From JARIHD01 sp035629475 (lineage in GTDB: Bacteria > Patescibacteriota > Saccharimonadia > Saccharimonadales > UBA4665), in NCBI GenBank assembly GCA_035629475.1, contig DASPHS010000121.1:1-7469 (forward strand): a stretch of 7,469 nt of DNA, given 5' to 3'. Shown one piece after another: positions 5,587 through 7,469 of this stretch (positions within the stretch are counted from its first letter, which is position 1; each line of letters starts with the position of its first letter). A program made the translations under genes and the position numbers. Under the pieces are notes generated by a model. That model ran no database searches, was not told the DNA's origin, and saw only the letters and a list, made by a program, of their open reading frames with translations.

Positions 5587-6744
5587 ATGAAACGTACATT
5601 ACTCTTACTCGTAGCACTTGTGGCTAGCGTTGTAGTTGGTGGAGTCAATAGCGGTGGACAAGCGACCGCTATTGACTCCTATGGTGTTGGTGCCGTACCG
5701 GCAAAGCCCAACCCTGACAATCCACGCGCCAAGTCTATCTTTATTTATCAACTAGCACCCGGTAAGACCGCCCAAGACGGTATCCGGGTTATTAACAATA
5801 CCGATAGCCGCAAGACTATCGCTGTCTACCCGGTAGACTCTGAGCTGTCGAGCGATGGTGCCTTTGCCTGCAAACAGCAGGTGGAAGAAAAGAAAAATGT
5901 CGGTAGTTGGATTAAGCTGGCTAAAACAGAAGTCGTACTGGCTGCTCACACCGAAGAAGTTATCCCCTTCACTGTTGCTGTGCCGGCTACTGCGGACGTG
6001 GGCGAGCAGAACGGCTGTATCGCCATTCAGGACATCCGCAAGAATGAGGCTACCGGCAACGGAATCGTATTAAGCTTCCGCAGCGCACTGCGTGTTGCCG
6101 TGATGGTGCCGGGCGATGTGAAGACTGCCCTGACGATCAAAGAGTTCAAGGTTGACCGCCAGAAAGATAAAATTCTCGCCAGCCCATTGCTGTTCAACTC
6201 CGGTAACGTATCTGTTGATGCCCAGCTGGACGTAACGGTTAAGGGGCTCTTTGGTGATACCAAAGAAAAAGATGGTGGCCGGTTCCCTATTTTGCGTGAC
6301 ACCGAAAGCCGCTTTAACATCGAACTTGATAAGCCGTTCTGGGGCGGCTGGTACAAAGTTGGCGGTGCTGTCAGCTATCGGCAGTTGCAGACTACCCAGG
6401 AAGAAACAAAGCTGTCCAAGCCTATGGCGCTTCCAAGCCGCACCGTGTTTGTTGCACCACAGTCCAAGGCGTTGGCAATTGAACTTGGCATACTGGCAGT
6501 ACTGCTCGGCGGCGCAGGCTATGCCGTCTGGCGGGTGCTATCTACTCGGCGTATGCGGCGTAAGGCATTTATGTACAAAGTTGCTGAGGGTGATGATATC
6601 CAGTCCCTGGCAACCACCTACCGTACTAACTGGAAAACTATTGCCCAGTTGAACCGCTTGAAGCCACCCTATCACCTCGCACCCGGTACGACTATCAAAA
6701 TTCCTGGCACTCGTCCCAAATCAAAGCAGACACCTGAGGAGTAA
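5587..6744 (+). CDS. DUF916-like (WxLIP-type) membrane-anchored protein with C-terminal LysM
   Basis: 385 residues. The signal peptide spans 1 to about 28 (MKRTLLLLVALVASVVVGG, cleavage near ATA). Domain 1 (about 45-165) has the DUF916 pattern: IFIYQLAPGKTAQDGIRV, VYPVDSE, a Trp-containing strand, then IPFTVAVPATADVGEQNGCIAI. Cys95 and Cys144 could form a disulfide. Domain 2 (about 170-290) has a second beta-sandwich (ALRVAVMVPGD, LLFNSGNVSVDAQLDVTV, WGGWYKVGGAVSYRQ), in the place of DUF3324 in classical proteins. A membrane helix at about 296-318 is followed by RRMRRK (321-326), so the C-terminus is predicted cytoplasmic. Residues 329-373 form a LysM domain (MYKVAEGDDIQSLATTYRTNWKTIAQLN, ending APGTTIKIP, given here in parts). 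In Firmicutes such proteins bind WxL partners and peptidoglycan; the two WxL-like genes upstream fit this role. It abuts the next gene, forming an operon. Confidence 0.8.
   Translation: MKRTLLLLVALVASVVVGGVNSGGQATAIDSYGVGAVPAKPNPDNPRAKSIFIYQLAPGKTAQDGIRVINNTDSRKTIAVYPVDSELSSDGAFACKQQVEEKKNVGSWIKLAKTEVVLAAHTEEVIPFTVAVPATADVGEQNGCIAIQDIRKNEATGNGIVLSFRSALRVAVMVPGDVKTALTIKEFKVDRQKDKILASPLLFNSGNVSVDAQLDVTVKGLFGDTKEKDGGRFPILRDTESRFNIELDKPFWGGWYKVGGAVSYRQLQTTQEETKLSKPMALPSRTVFVAPQSKALAIELGILAVLLGGAGYAVWRVLSTRRMRRKAFMYKVAEGDDIQSLATTYRTNWKTIAQLNRLKPPYHLAPGTTIKIPGTRPKSKQTPEE
6736..6741 (+). promoter_or_regulatory. Shine-Dalgarno site of propeller-like protein gene, within end of DUF916-like gene
   Basis: GAGGAG lies in the last codons of the upstream gene, three bases before ATG 6745 and six before an in-frame GTG at 6748. 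GTG would have the better spacing, but the difference is a single residue. The arrangement implies translational coupling. Confidence 0.6.
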
Positions 6745-7469
6745 ATGGTGCGTATAGCGCGCCCTTCACTCCCGGCTAAGCGGATATTGCTTGCTGTGCT
6801 GGCCCTGGCTTTGGCAATTGTGAACATACCCATCCAGCCAGCCTCTGCGGCCCTGCCCATGACCGGCGACGGCTATTTGTACTATGCCACGCAAGCTTCT
6901 GCCACGACGCCTTACAAAAACTACACCGCCCTGACCAACACCTGGAGCGCCCAAGCCAACATGGCGACTGTAGCGAACGCAACGCACTTTGTCCGTACCT
7001 TTAACTCGCCAACGCGCAACGAGCGCTTGACGATGATATCCAACACCAACGGCCAGTACGAAATGTACCGCTGGAACGGCTCAGCCTGGGTGCTGGATTG
7101 GACGGACACCGGTGGCGGTGGCTCGGCCACGACCTACACACCCCGGTTTGACCTGGCCTATACCAGTACGGGCGATGCCGTAGCATTTTACGGCAGCGGC
7201 AGTGGTGCGGCCAACCAACAGGTCAGTTACCGGCGGTTTACCGCTTCGACCAGCACATGGGGCGCCGAGACGAACTTTACGATTAACCCTAATAACGCAC
7301 CGGGTGAAACGCGCTTCTTGCGCGTAGAAAATAGGCCCGGTACAGATGAATTTGCAGTAGTGTGGGCGGATTACCAGCAGAACCTATCTGGTAATTATTA
7401 TGACTTCAGTGCCAATGCCTTTTCTGGCGAACCTGCCACTGTTTTGCAGAATAACCTGAGTATTATTGA
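6745..7469 (+). CDS. Secreted protein with beta-propeller-like repeats (3' partial)
   Basis: The frame runs from ATG 6745, directly after the upstream TAA, to the window end without a stop; 241 residues are visible. The signal peptide has a basic start (MVRIARPSLPAKR), a hydrophobic core (14-28) and a likely cleavage after A35 (QPASA, then ALP). The mature part has no cysteine and is rich in Thr, Asn, Trp and Tyr. It shows a degenerate repeat of about 48-57 residues: Tyr, then Trp ten residues later (Y57/W67, Y105/W115, Y162/W172, and a weaker unit near 217). Each is followed by a central strand such as HFVRTFNS, RFDLAYTS or TRFLRVEN, then by an acidic turn and a hydrophobic strand (NERLTMIS, GDAVAFYG, TDEFAVVW). 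This resembles blades of a beta-propeller. Function is inferred as a surface-exposed binding protein, displayed with the DUF916-like partner. The rest of the protein, including any anchor, is outside the window. Confidence 0.75.
   Translation, partial: MVRIARPSLPAKRILLAVLALALAIVNIPIQPASAALPMTGDGYLYYATQASATTPYKNYTALTNTWSAQANMATVANATHFVRTFNSPTRNERLTMISNTNGQYEMYRWNGSAWVLDWTDTGGGGSATTYTPRFDLAYTSTGDAVAFYGSGSGAANQQVSYRRFTASTSTWGAETNFTINPNNAPGETRFLRVENRPGTDEFAVVWADYQQNLSGNYYDFSANAFSGEPATVLQNNLSII

Overview
The window holds eight protein genes: seven on the + strand, one on the - strand, with the first and last cut by the window edges. No rRNA, tRNA, CRISPR array or insertion sequence is visible. Base composition looks balanced and genes are tightly packed. 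TGA, TAG and TAA all act as stops, so a TGA-to-glycine code is not in use. Six of the eight products are exported or surface-located. The WxL-like and DUF916-like proteins point to a monoderm, Gram-positive-type envelope. A Saccharibacteria (TM7) or actinobacterium-like genome is my best guess; this is inference, not proof.

Left part (1-3286): the 3' portion of a large secreted protein with a carbohydrate-binding-like beta-sandwich domain followed by a right-handed parallel beta-helix. It is followed after 10 bases by a 396-residue protein I cannot assign, then by a 164-residue unassigned protein with its own apparent promoter. Neither unassigned protein has a signal peptide.

Middle (3287-3977): a small secreted four-cysteine protein is encoded on the - strand, convergent with the left block and divergent from the right block. 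A possible hairpin overlaps the stop of the left block. The roughly 200-base divergent region carries the promoter of the next gene.

Right part (3978-7469): a surface-protein cluster resembling the WxL/DUF916 'cell-surface complex' clusters of Firmicutes. It has two paralogous small secreted proteins with one WxL-type motif each. Next is a DUF916-like membrane-anchored protein that unusually carries a LysM domain on the predicted cytoplasmic side. Directly abutting it is the start of a secreted protein with beta-propeller-like repeats. Three promoters in this block share a TTGAC -35 box and a TACRCTT-containing -10 region. Two share an extra motif in the spacer, and two share an A-rich leader without a Shine-Dalgarno sequence, which suggests co-regulation. 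The likely picture is an anchored scaffold (DUF916-like) displaying or binding small WxL-like subunits and a large propeller protein on the cell wall, possibly for attachment to a host cell or polysaccharide.
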